From contig VBAB01000407.1 in assembly GCA_005888525.1 (NCBI GenBank), forward strand, positions 420-10,651: 10,232 bases of DNA, written 5' to 3'. The position numbers and the translations under genes are program-made. Below, piece by piece: positions 1-6,568 of this stretch; the stretch's first letter is position 1; each line of letters starts with the position of its first letter. Source of the stretch: Alphaproteobacteria bacterium. Its GTDB lineage: Bacteria > Pseudomonadota > Alphaproteobacteria > Rhizobiales > Hyphomicrobiaceae. The notes beneath the pieces were generated by a model that saw nothing but the letters and a program-made list of their open reading frames with translations, ran no database searches and had not been told where the DNA came from.

Positions 1-502
1 CCTCATCATCATCGGCAATGCCCGCACACACGAGATCGAGGCGCTGATGGACGAGGAGATCCAGACCGTCAAAGCCGACAAACTCAAATCCTACCACTCC
101 ATGGTGACCATATCAGAGGCGCTGCCCGCGCTTGGCATCGTCGCCGCGGTGCTCGGGGTCATCAAGGCCATGGGCGCACTCGATCAGGCCCCGGAGGTAC
201 TGGGTCAGCTCATCGGCGCCGCGCTAGTCGGCACGTTTGCTGGGATCTTCATTTCCTATTCGGTGGTCTCCCCCATTGCCACCAAGATCAAGATCGTCCG
301 GGAGAAGCAGATGCGTCTTTACATCGTAGTCAAGCAGACCTTGCTCGGATTCATGAACGGGGCGATGCCGCAGGTTGCGCTGGAGCATGGGCGCAAGACC
401 ATCTCCGCCTACGAGCGTCCGACCATCGACGAGGTCGAGCAGGAAACGCTTGCCGGCGGCGGTGGCACCGATCCGCGAGCGGCACGCAAAGAAGCGGCCT
501 AA
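1..502 (+). CDS. motA: Flagellar motor stator protein MotA (3' part)
   Basis: MotA forms, with MotB, the inner-membrane stator whose proton flow turns the rotor. The gene begins before the window; the open frame enters at base 2, so the ATG at 47 is internal, not the start. The visible 166 codons cover the end of the cytoplasmic loop (HEIEALMDEEI, a MotA signature), transmembrane helix 3 with the LPALGIVAAVLGVI motif, and helix 4 ending in YSVVSPIAT. The two prolines matching E. coli Pro173 and Pro222, needed for torque generation, are present (codons at 125-127 and 272-274). The cytoplasmic tail has the family pattern GRKTI..YERPTIDEVEQ and ends in a Gly/Ala-rich stretch. The stop at 500-502 lies 5 bases before fliM, consistent with a motA-fliM-fliN-fliG-flhB operon. 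MotB is not in the window. Confidence 0.96.
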   Translation, partial: LIIIGNARTHEIEALMDEEIQTVKADKLKSYHSMVTISEALPALGIVAAVLGVIKAMGALDQAPEVLGQLIGAALVGTFAGIFISYSVVSPIATKIKIVREKQMRLYIVVKQTLLGFMNGAMPQVALEHGRKTISAYERPTIDEVEQETLAGGGGTDPRAARKEAA

Positions 503-507
503 CAGGG

Positions 508-1425
508 ATGTCGGTTCTACCCAATATCCAGTCTCTGTTTGGCGACGTATCGGCCTCGATCGATCGTTTCCCAACTTTCCGCACCGTCTTCGAGCGGGCG
601 GCTACCGCATGCGCGCAAGAATGCCGCGCATTCTCGATCAACCTGCCCCAATTGACTGTCGCTAATGTGGAAACCGGAACTGCGGCGGAAGTCTTCGCGC
701 AACACGAGGGAGCCATCGTTACGGGTGTACTCAACGCTGGCGGGTGGAATACGCGATTGCTGATCAGCGCGCGGCGAAGCGCCGTGTTCTCAATCGTCGA
801 GATGATGCTGGGGGGAGACGGCTCGCAGCCGGAATATGTCGGGAAGCGGCCGTTCTCGAAGATCGAGACGCGTATCGCGGTCGCATTCTTCGAGCGCTTC
901 TTCAAAGCATTGGCTGCATCCGTCGCCTCTGTGGCCGCAACGCAATTCACACTAGAAAGTGCCGCCAACACAGTCGATTTCGATCCGATCGGCGGCCGCA
1001 GCGCAGCCGTATTTGCCGTGAAGCTCAACCTCGATGTCCTAGGGCGTGGCGGGGAGATCCTGATCGCAGTGCCGCAGCCCGCTATTGCTTCCATGCGCCG
1101 GGCCTTCTCGCGCACGAGCGTCAAAGATGCGTCGCGGCCGGACCTGCGATGGTCGCAGCAGATAGAGCGCGAGATAACGAGTGCAAGCGTCACTCTGAAT
1201 GCGGTGCTCGATGAGCGCCCTATGCGCCTTGGCGAAATCTTGCATTTCCGGGTCGGTCAGCTTCTGGAGCTCAAGGCAACTGCACGAACGCTCGTCCACC
1301 TCGAGTGCGACGGCGAGCGCATGGTCGTGTGCCAGTTCGGCAAATCCAATGACGTATACACCCTGCGCGTTGACGGTTTCGTCGACCGGCAGCAGGAGTT
1401 CATGAATGACATCCTTTCCGGATGA
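508..1425 (+). CDS. fliM: Flagellar motor switch protein FliM
   Basis: FliM is the middle C-ring protein: it binds FliG above, FliN below, and phospho-CheY to switch or slow the motor. The 305-residue product has a CheC-like middle domain (about 35-215) containing the GGDG motif at residues 102-105, which in other species contacts FliG, followed by FSKIE as in the family. A C-terminal SPOA domain (about 230-291) carries LNAVLDERPMRLGEIL and ends VYTLRVDGF. The usual N-terminal CheY-binding motif (LSQxEIDALL) is not seen; the protein starts MSVLPNIQSLFGD instead. No in-frame ATG, GTG or TTG exists upstream for at least 200 bases, so the start at 508 is firm. The only purine run (CAGGG) abuts the ATG, so translation probably relies on coupling to motA, 5 bases upstream. 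Confidence 0.95.
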   Translation: MSVLPNIQSLFGDVSASIDRFPTFRTVFERAATACAQECRAFSINLPQLTVANVETGTAAEVFAQHEGAIVTGVLNAGGWNTRLLISARRSAVFSIVEMMLGGDGSQPEYVGKRPFSKIETRIAVAFFERFFKALAASVASVAATQFTLESAANTVDFDPIGGRSAAVFAVKLNLDVLGRGGEILIAVPQPAIASMRRAFSRTSVKDASRPDLRWSQQIEREITSASVTLNAVLDERPMRLGEILHFRVGQLLELKATARTLVHLECDGERMVVCQFGKSNDVYTLRVDGFVDRQQEFMNDILSG

Positions 1426-1488
1426 GTCCGTAGCACCGGCCACATCCCCGCGGTTGGAATCCACGTCCTCTTACGCAGGTGAAACAAC

Positions 1489-1917
1489 ATGAACCAGGCA
1501 ATGCCTACCCAAGGCAAGAACACACTCCTCGAAGAATACGTGGGAGAGATCGGTCCTACGCCGGCGGAAATCGCAGCTGCCTTGGGCCAGAGAAGGCCTG
1601 CCGCGGCAGAGTCGCCGCGCGAAGCGAAAGGGGAGCCCGTTGCCATGTCACCCAATCTCGACATGGTCATGCGCATACCGGTGACGGTCAAGGTTGTGTT
1701 GGGCTCGACCACCATGCCCGTTGCCAGCCTGGTCAAGCTGGGACGCGGCGCGGTCATTCCGTTGGACCGTCGCGTCGGCGAGCCCGTAGATGTTGTGGTC
1801 AATGGCCGCGTGGTTGCCCGGGGAGAGGTGGTGGTAGTGGATGAATCCACCTCCCGCTTCGGGATCTCCCTCACTGAAGTTGTTGGGGCATCCGACAGTG
1901 ACAGATCGACCGGATAG
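1489..1917 (+). CDS. fliN: Flagellar motor switch protein FliN
   Basis: FliN forms the bottom ring of the C-ring with FliM and also docks the export ATPase complex. The 142-residue product has a poorly conserved, polar N-terminal region (1-55) and a single SPOA domain at about 59-131, with the family pattern MRIPVTVKVVLGSTTMPV, LGRGAVIPLDRRVGEPVDV, VNGRVVARGEVVVVDE and FGISLTEV. A clear Shine-Dalgarno AGGTGA (1477-1482) lies six bases before the ATG. The gap from fliM is 63 bases and shows no obvious terminator. The size and single SPOA domain fit FliN rather than a second FliM. The neighbours fliM and fliG on the same strand support the call. Confidence 0.95.
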   Translation: MNQAMPTQGKNTLLEEYVGEIGPTPAEIAAALGQRRPAAAESPREAKGEPVAMSPNLDMVMRIPVTVKVVLGSTTMPVASLVKLGRGAVIPLDRRVGEPVDVVVNGRVVARGEVVVVDESTSRFGISLTEVVGASDSDRSTG

Positions 1918-1928
1918 AAGAGAGCACG

Positions 1929-2945
1929 ATGCCTGTCATGAGCCGAGCAGCCTCTGCTTCCGGCACCCTTACCGGGTCAGAGAAGGTCGCCGTGCTGCTG
2001 CTGGCGCTCGGTAAAGCTCGGTCGGCCAAGCTTTTAGCGAAATTCGACGCTGAGGAGCTGAAGCGCCTCACTCGGTCGGCCGCAGACCTGCGACCCGTGC
2101 GTATGAGCGACCTGGAAACGCTGGTGGAGGAATTCGCGCAGACGTTCTCTAATGGCGTCGGCTTTGCGGGCACGGTCTCAGAGGTGAAAAATCTGTTGTC
2201 GGGGGTCATGACGGAAGAGCAATTCGCGGCGGTTATGGCGGACGCCCCGGTGCGGGAGGAGCCGGTCTGGGAGCGCATTGCCAACCTCTCACCGGAGACC
2301 CTTCGCAGTTATCTTGGCAAGGAGCATCCGCAAACCGTGGCATTCATCCTATCCCGGATCGATCCGGAACTCGCAGCAAAGGTCATTGGCACGTTCGCCG
2401 GCGAAGTCCGCAACAGCCTATTGTGCAGGATGATGACCCTAGAGAGATTCGGAGATGATGCGGCAAAGAGCTTGGAGGGCGTGCTCAGGGAGGATTTGCT
2501 AGCAACGACGTCGACGTCCTCGGCGTACGTGGGCATAGCCGACATCCTGAACAGGCTCGACAAGGGACAATCGGAAGACGTGCTGAAAAGCCTCGCCGAA
2601 ATCCGGCCCGACGAGGCCAAAGTCATCAAGGGCATGCTGTTCACGTTCGACGACGTCGCCAAGCTGCCGCAGCAGGCGCGCACCGTCGTGTTTGACAGAG
2701 TTCCAATCGAACGGCTGGTGATAGCCCTGAAGGGAACCGACCCCGATTTCCAGGCGACCATTCTGTCCTCGCTCGCCTCACGCTCCCGACGCATGGTGGA
2801 GGCGGAGCTCAAGAGCGGAGCCATGCCGTCCCGGCGCGATCTCGCGGAAGCGCGCCGCGCTATTGTCGCCGCCGTTCTCAAAATGATTGCAAATGGCGAT
2901 ATCCACATCGAAGCGGGTGAGGAGGTGGGCGCGGAGAGCGCCTAG
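1929..2945 (+). CDS. fliG: Flagellar motor switch protein FliG
   Basis: FliG is the rotor protein that sits on the MS-ring and meets MotA; its C-terminal charged helix receives torque. The product is 338 residues (E. coli about 331). The N-terminal domain (about 15-110, SEKVAVLLLALG) is the FliF-binding part. The middle domain has the EHPQ motif at 132-135, which binds FliM, and an LFTF variant of the MFxF linker motif. The C-terminal domain holds ALKGTDPDFQATIL. By an alignment made from memory, K268 and R285 match torque residues K264 and R281 of E. coli, E293 replaces D289, A292 stands where D288 is expected, and S301 sits at the R297 position with Arg next to it. A purine-rich Shine-Dalgarno (GAAGAGAG, 1917-1924) overlaps the fliN stop. 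An ATG at 1938 is an alternative start. Confidence 0.95.
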   Translation: MPVMSRAASASGTLTGSEKVAVLLLALGKARSAKLLAKFDAEELKRLTRSAADLRPVRMSDLETLVEEFAQTFSNGVGFAGTVSEVKNLLSGVMTEEQFAAVMADAPVREEPVWERIANLSPETLRSYLGKEHPQTVAFILSRIDPELAAKVIGTFAGEVRNSLLCRMMTLERFGDDAAKSLEGVLREDLLATTSTSSAYVGIADILNRLDKGQSEDVLKSLAEIRPDEAKVIKGMLFTFDDVAKLPQQARTVVFDRVPIERLVIALKGTDPDFQATILSSLASRSRRMVEAELKSGAMPSRRDLAEARRAIVAAVLKMIANGDIHIEAGEEVGAESA

Positions 2946-2956
2946 GATGACTCTGG

Positions 2957-4039
2957 ATGGCAGACACACCCGACAAGGAGAGCAAGACTGAGGAGCCTAC
3001 CGAAAAGAAGATGCGCGACGCCCTCGAGCAGGGCAACGTGCCCTACTCTCGCGAGGCCGCGACGCTTGCCTCACTCCTCGGTCTCCTCATTGTCACTGGC
3101 TACTTCCTCGTCAACGGTGTCGCGCAACTTAGTTCCTCGTTGCAGCGGCTGGTCGACAATCCAGGCGCGTGGTCGCTCGAGGGCCACGCGGATGTGGCGC
3201 TCCTGTTCCAGGCCGTCGGCCTCGGCGCTGCACAATTGCTGATACCGCCGATTATTGTGCTGGCAGCGGCGGGCATACTCTCGTCGGCGCTGCAGAATCC
3301 TCCAAGGCTGGTGCTTGAGCGCATCCTTCCCGACCCCTCGCGCTTGTCCTTATCCAAGGGATGGAAGCGCGTCTTTGGCGGTCATGCACGGGTGGAGTTC
3401 CTCAAGGCGGCATTCAAACTGGGCGCGGTGAGCCTGCTAGGCTTGGCGGTATTGCGTTCGGCCCACAACAACGTCGTCAGTGCCCTGTACATGGAACCGG
3501 CTGCGCTTCCGGCCATGATCCTGGATATGGCCTCACGGCTGGTCGCGACCATGGCGGTAGCCACTATCGTGCTGGTTGCAGCGGACGTCGTCTGGTCGCG
3601 TGTGTCCTGGCAGCGCGAACTGCGCATGACGCGTCAGGACGTTAAGGACGAGGTGAAGCAGGCGGACGGCGATCCGATCATGAAGGCGCGACTCCGCTCG
3701 CTGGCGCGTGACCGGATGCGAAATCGCATGATAGCTGCCGTCCCAAGAGCCACGCTTGTGATCGCCAATCCAACGCATTTCGCCGTGGCGCTCCGCTATG
3801 TGCGAGAGGAGGGCGGTGCGCCGCTGGTGATCGCCAAGGGCCAAGATCTTATCGCTCTCAAAATCAGGGAGATCGCCGATGCGCACAACATTCCAGTGAT
3901 CGAGGACAAGGCGCTGGCGCGATCTCTGTACAAGGCGGTCGAGGTCGACAAGATGATTCCCGCGGAATTCTACAAGGCGGTGGCGGAAATCGTCTTCTAT
4001 GTACTCGGCCGTCAGGCCCGGACAAGGCCCGTTGGCTAG
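2957..4039 (+). CDS. flhB: Flagellar type III export gate protein FlhB
   Basis: FlhB is an inner-membrane export-gate protein that switches the flagellar secretion apparatus from rod/hook to filament substrates after self-cleavage. The 360-residue product starts with the hallmark KTEEPTEKK. About four hydrophobic segments follow, near residues 36-58, 84-112, 151-168 and 188-213. The cytoplasmic domain contains the autocleavage motif NPTH at 271-274 (cut expected between N271 and P272) followed by FAVALRY. After this come the conserved APLVIAKGQDLIALKIRE and the NIPVIEDKALARSLY motifs, so the cleavage machinery looks intact. AGGA (2944-2947) overlapping the fliG stop is a plausible ribosome binding site. 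An ATG at 2947 is out of frame. The fliG-flhB gap is 11 bases, so the two are probably co-transcribed. Confidence 0.96.
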   Translation: MADTPDKESKTEEPTEKKMRDALEQGNVPYSREAATLASLLGLLIVTGYFLVNGVAQLSSSLQRLVDNPGAWSLEGHADVALLFQAVGLGAAQLLIPPIIVLAAAGILSSALQNPPRLVLERILPDPSRLSLSKGWKRVFGGHARVEFLKAAFKLGAVSLLGLAVLRSAHNNVVSALYMEPAALPAMILDMASRLVATMAVATIVLVAADVVWSRVSWQRELRMTRQDVKDEVKQADGDPIMKARLRSLARDRMRNRMIAAVPRATLVIANPTHFAVALRYVREEGGAPLVIAKGQDLIALKIREIADAHNIPVIEDKALARSLYKAVEVDKMIPAEFYKAVAEIVFYVLGRQARTRPVG

Positions 4040-4047
4040 AAAACGGC

Positions 4048-4512
4048 ATGCTCAGGCAAGGCAATACCTACACTCTGCAGCGCGAGAAAGCGTTGGCCGA
4101 TGGCTTGCGGGATGTGGCAGCCGAGCTGCGGCTGATCGATGCTACCGATCTCATCGCCTTTCTGCGCACCGAGCAGTTCGCAAACATTGCCAATCTCATA
4201 AATTCCTCCAGCGAATTGTACTTCAAGCCGAACACCTTGAACTTCGGTCGGTCCGGCGACGTCCAATTGAAATGGGGCGAGGCTCCGGCCATTGCCCTCG
4301 ACATGGAATTCCACCACCTGGGGGTGGCCGTCTACTTCCGCCTCCTACTGCAGGCACTTCAAGCCGGCGTGGATATCCACTACATCGCTTTTCGTGAGAG
4401 TTCGGCCGATCCCGAAAAAAATACTATGCGACTGGTTGAAGCCATCGCCGATGCCCGGCTCACGCCAATTCCCGGATACCGCCTGCCCACGTTGATCTGC
4501 CCCTCCCCTTGA
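4048..4512 (+). CDS. Uncharacterised 154-residue protein in flagellar operon
   Basis: I do not recognise this gene. It starts 8 bases after flhB on the same strand, so it is probably the last gene of that operon. The product is soluble-looking: no signal peptide, no clear membrane segment. The first 60 residues are mixed helix (REKALADGLRDVAAELRLI, then a segment ending FANIANLINSSSEL). A central part has aromatic and strand-like character (YFKPNTLNFG, VQLKWGEAPAIALDMEF, then HHLGVAVYFRLLLQALQAGV and DIHYIAF). A short C-terminal tail is Pro-rich. A real gene is supported by codon composition like its neighbours, tight spacing, and full use of the space between flhB and the 124-base gap. The ribosome binding site is weak, and no alternative in-frame start lies in the nearest 150 bases upstream. 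Its role could be regulatory or assembly-related, but that is only inferred from its position. Confidence 0.75.
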   Translation: MLRQGNTYTLQREKALADGLRDVAAELRLIDATDLIAFLRTEQFANIANLINSSSELYFKPNTLNFGRSGDVQLKWGEAPAIALDMEFHHLGVAVYFRLLLQALQAGVDIHYIAFRESSADPEKNTMRLVEAIADARLTPIPGYRLPTLICPSP

Positions 4513-4530
4513 GATCGCCTTCGCTGGCTG

Positions 4531-4545
4531 GCTCGCATATCGAGC
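4531..4545 (+). repeat. Short inverted repeat downstream of the unknown gene
   Basis: A perfect 5-base stem (GCTCG and CGAGC) encloses CATAT, 18 bases after the stop of the uncharacterised gene. It is too short and lacks a T-run, so it is a weak hairpin or a possible protein-binding site. In GC-rich DNA such a repeat can occur by chance. Confidence 0.25.
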
Positions 4546-4623
4546 GCATCCGGGCGGCGCACCCACAACGCGCGCAAGCTTCGTACAAGATTGACCGCGT
4601 AGAACGTCGGCAGGGCAGTAACT

Positions 4624-4629
4624 GGGGGA
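4624..4629 (+). promoter_or_regulatory. Ribosome binding site deciding GTG start of flgB
   Basis: GGGGGA lies seven bases before the GTG at 4637. It is the only strong purine run at the right distance from an in-frame start codon. This supports GTG rather than a later ATG, since starting later would cut into the conserved N-terminal helix of FlgB. Confidence 0.7.
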
Positions 4630-4636
4630 ACGGCCC

Positions 4637-5017
4637 GTGACCGCCATTTATCTCTTCAATGTCGTCTCCCGCCACAATCAATGGCTGGCGGTCCGACAGT
4701 CGACGATTGCGAGCAACGTCGCCAATGCCAATACGCCTGGCTACAAGGCGCTCGACGTTGATCCGTTTGAGAAAGTGCTCGAATCTACGCGCTTGGCGAT
4801 GCAAGCAACGCGACTGGGGCACATGATCGACGGCGGAGCGAAGGCAGCGGCGATCGAGGCACGCAAGTCGGAGCCCTGGGAGACCACGCACTCCGGCAAC
4901 TCGGTCAGCCTCGAGCAGGAGCTGATCAACGCCGGCGACGTCAACCGCGCCTACAGGCTCAACACCGGCATTGCCAAAGCATTCCATCGGATGCTGCTGG
5001 CGAGCGCCAAGGCATAG
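4637..5017 (+). CDS. flgB: Flagellar proximal rod protein FlgB
   Basis: FlgB is a proximal rod subunit exported through the flagellar type III gate and assembled on FliE and the MS-ring in the periplasm. The 126-residue product (typical size 125-140) has the rod/hook-family N-terminal motif NVANANTPGYKALDVDPF at about residues 28-45, which is its strongest identifier. The second half has SGNSVSLEQEL, matching the conserved GNxVxLexE block of FlgB, and the C-terminal helix. The start is GTG with a good ribosome binding site. The downstream neighbour flgC begins 4 bases after its stop. It is the first gene of the rod block and follows the only sizeable gap, so transcription may start just upstream. 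Confidence 0.95.
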   Translation: MTAIYLFNVVSRHNQWLAVRQSTIASNVANANTPGYKALDVDPFEKVLESTRLAMQATRLGHMIDGGAKAAAIEARKSEPWETTHSGNSVSLEQELINAGDVNRAYRLNTGIAKAFHRMLLASAKA

Positions 5018-5021
5018 TCCC

Positions 5022-5441
5022 ATGCAAGACCCGCTGCAAACCGCCTTGAGGATCGGGGCCTCGGGGCTGGAGGCGCAGTCGAGGCGATTGCGCGTAGTCA
5101 CCGAAAATCTGGCGAACGCGCAATCGACCGGCAAGACGCCCGGCTCCGATCCCTACACGCGCAAGGTCGTCACTTTCGAGAACGAGCTCGACGAGGCGAT
5201 GGATGCCAACGTGGTCAAGGTCGCCAGCATCGAGCGGCATCGCTCACCCTATCGGCTGGAGCACAACCCGGGTCATCCCGCCGCCGATCAGAACGGTTAC
5301 GTCAAGATGCCCAATGTCGACATCATGGCCGAGGTCGCCGACATGCACGAGGCCAACCGCTCCTACGAAGCCAACCTGCAAGTGATCAAGCAGGCGCGCG
5401 AGATGATTTCCATGACCATCGACATGATGAGGAACGGCTGA
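5022..5441 (+). CDS. flgC: Flagellar proximal rod protein FlgC
   Basis: FlgC is a second proximal rod subunit, exported without a cleaved signal. From the ATG at 5022 the product is 139 residues, the usual size for rhizobial FlgC. It starts MQDPLQTALRIGASGLEAQS, shows the rod motif (VVTENLANAQSTGKTPGSDP at about 24-43), and ends with the family C-terminus NVDIMAEVADMHEANRSYEAN followed by an amphipathic helix. The frame stays open upstream to an ATG at 4971, but that would overlap flgB by 47 bases and add residues unlike the family, so I reject that start. The stop overlaps the fliE start by one base (TGATG), suggesting translational coupling. Confidence 0.95.
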   Translation: MQDPLQTALRIGASGLEAQSRRLRVVTENLANAQSTGKTPGSDPYTRKVVTFENELDEAMDANVVKVASIERHRSPYRLEHNPGHPAADQNGYVKMPNVDIMAEVADMHEANRSYEANLQVIKQAREMISMTIDMMRNG

Positions 5442-5764
5442 TGCTGGATCCGATCTCAGCTCCCGTCCGTTCGACCGCAATCGGCACGGGCCCCGATACA
5501 GGGCTCGCGCTCCGAGGCGCTTCGCCTGCCGCTTCGGCCGAAACTCCCGTCGATTTCGGGTCGTTCCTCGCGCAGATGGCCGCAGACACGGCCAATACAT
5601 TGAGAGCCGGCGAGGCGACTGCGATCGCCGGCATCAATGGGCAGGTCTCCACGCAGAAGGTCGTGGAGGCCGTGATGGCCACCGAGCAGACGCTGCAGAG
5701 CGCGATCGCCATTCGCGACAAGGTGGTGTCCGCGTTTCTCGAGCTGAGCCGTATGTCGATCTGA
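5441..5764 (+). CDS. fliE: Flagellar hook-basal body complex protein FliE
   Basis: FliE links the MS-ring to the rod and is the first protein exported through the gate. The 107-residue product matches the family's usual length of about 100-110. Its first 40 residues are variable and Ala/Pro/Ser-rich. The C-terminal two-thirds is helical, with the diagnostic VSTQKVVEAVMATEQTLQSA and the final block AIRDKVVSAFLELSRMSI, equivalent to the RDKVVxAYxEIMxMxV ending of other FliE proteins. Its ATG shares one base with the flgC stop. The following flgG ribosome binding site overlaps its stop codon, so flgC-fliE-flgG are tightly coupled. Confidence 0.94.
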   Translation: MLDPISAPVRSTAIGTGPDTGLALRGASPAASAETPVDFGSFLAQMAADTANTLRAGEATAIAGINGQVSTQKVVEAVMATEQTLQSAIAIRDKVVSAFLELSRMSI

Positions 5765-5770
5765 GGGGGA
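5763..5770 (+). promoter_or_regulatory. Strong ribosome binding site for TTG start of flgG
   Basis: GAGGGGGA overlaps the fliE stop codon and sits six bases before the TTG at 5777. It is the strongest Shine-Dalgarno-like run in the window. It settles the flgG start, because an ATG at 5770 touches the purine run directly and is in a different frame. Confidence 0.8.
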
Positions 5771-5776
5771 TGTATC

Positions 5777-6565
5777 TTGAGAGCGCTTGCCATTGCCGCA
5801 ACCGGCATGAATGCCCAGCAAACCAACGTCGAGGTGATCGCCAACAACATCGCCAACATCAACACGACGGGCTTCAAGCGCTCGCGGGCGGAGTTCACCG
5901 ACCTGCTCTACCAGACGGAGCGGGTCGCCGGCGCGCCCAACCGGGGCGGCCAGGAGGCCGTTCCGGAGGGCGCGCACATCGGTCTCGGCACGCGCACGGC
6001 CGCCGTGCGCAATCTGCACATGCAAGGTTCACTGACGAGCACGGGCAACAAGCTCGATTTGGCGCTCAATGGACGGGGCTGGTTTCAGGTCGCGAGCACG
6101 AACGGCGAGAACCTCTATACGCGAGCAGGCTCCTTCAACAAGAACGCCACCGGCCAGATCGTGACGGCGGACGGTTACGTGGTCCAGCCGGCGATGACAA
6201 TTCCCCCCGATGCGACCGACGTGGTGGTCAACGAGACGGGGCAGGTCTATGCCCGCGTCGGCGCAACGAGCACGCTGCAGCTGATCGGCCAGCTGACAGT
6301 CGCCAATTTCACCAACGACGCCGGCCTCGATCCGCTCGGCGGCAATCTCTACCGGGAGACGACGGCATCCGGCGCACCTGTGCTCGGGGTGCCCGGTGAC
6401 CCGGGTTTCGGCACCGTTCAGCAAGGATATCTCGAGAACTCCAACGTCGACCCCGTCAAGGAGATCACCGAGCTCATTTCGGCGCAGCGGGCCTATGAGA
6501 TGAACTCCAAGGTCATTCAGGCGGCTGACGACATGTTCAGCACCGTAACCAAGGGCTTGCGCTGA
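5777..6565 (+). CDS. flgG: Flagellar distal rod protein FlgG
   Basis: FlgG polymerises into the distal rod that crosses the periplasm and passes through the P- and L-rings. The 262-residue product (E. coli 260) opens with RALAIAATGMNAQQTN and the rod motif VIANNIANINTTGFKRSRAE at about 20-39, then FTDLLYQ. The central domain has the GRGWFQV and NLYTRAGSFNKNATGQIVTADGY blocks shared by FlgE/F/G proteins. The C-terminus has QGYLENSNVDPVKEI and LISAQRAYEMNSKVIQAADDM, the pattern that separates FlgG from FlgF and FlgE. The start is an uncommon TTG, chosen because the family sequence begins exactly there and a strong ribosome binding site precedes it. flgA follows after 3 bases. Confidence 0.96.
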   Translation: MRALAIAATGMNAQQTNVEVIANNIANINTTGFKRSRAEFTDLLYQTERVAGAPNRGGQEAVPEGAHIGLGTRTAAVRNLHMQGSLTSTGNKLDLALNGRGWFQVASTNGENLYTRAGSFNKNATGQIVTADGYVVQPAMTIPPDATDVVVNETGQVYARVGATSTLQLIGQLTVANFTNDAGLDPLGGNLYRETTASGAPVLGVPGDPGFGTVQQGYLENSNVDPVKEITELISAQRAYEMNSKVIQAADDMFSTVTKGLR

Positions 6566-6568
6566 GCC

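Larger units (their letters stand above)
4513..4636 (+). other. Intergenic gap before flgB
   Basis: This 124-base gap is the largest non-coding stretch in the window and separates the motA-to-flhB block from the flgB-to-fliP block, so it is the likeliest place for a promoter. A perfect 5-base inverted repeat (GCTCG/CGAGC with a CATAT loop) lies at 4531-4545, without a T-run, so it is not a convincing terminator. A TTGACC at 4591-4596 resembles a -35 box but lacks a good -10 at the right distance. No sigma-54 motif with correct GG/GC spacing was found. The gap ends in the flgB ribosome binding site. Confidence 0.5.

Noticed and set aside
351..1193. 280-codon minus-strand open frame opposite motA-fliM
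   Set aside because: Shadow of fliM in GC-rich DNA; no motif or plausible ribosome binding context.
4521..4545. Possible sigma-54 promoter before flgB (TGGCTGGCTCGCAT)
   Set aside because: The GG and GC elements are about 9 bases apart instead of the required 12 and the surrounding bases do not match.
4591..4621. Possible sigma-70 promoter with TTGACC as -35
   Set aside because: No acceptable -10 hexamer at 16-18 bases; the best candidate (CAGTAA) is off spacing and weak. It is left only as a note in the intergenic entry.
4971..5021. Extended FlgC start at ATG 4971
   Set aside because: It would overlap flgB by 47 bases and add 17 residues unlike FlgC; the family N-terminus begins at 5022.
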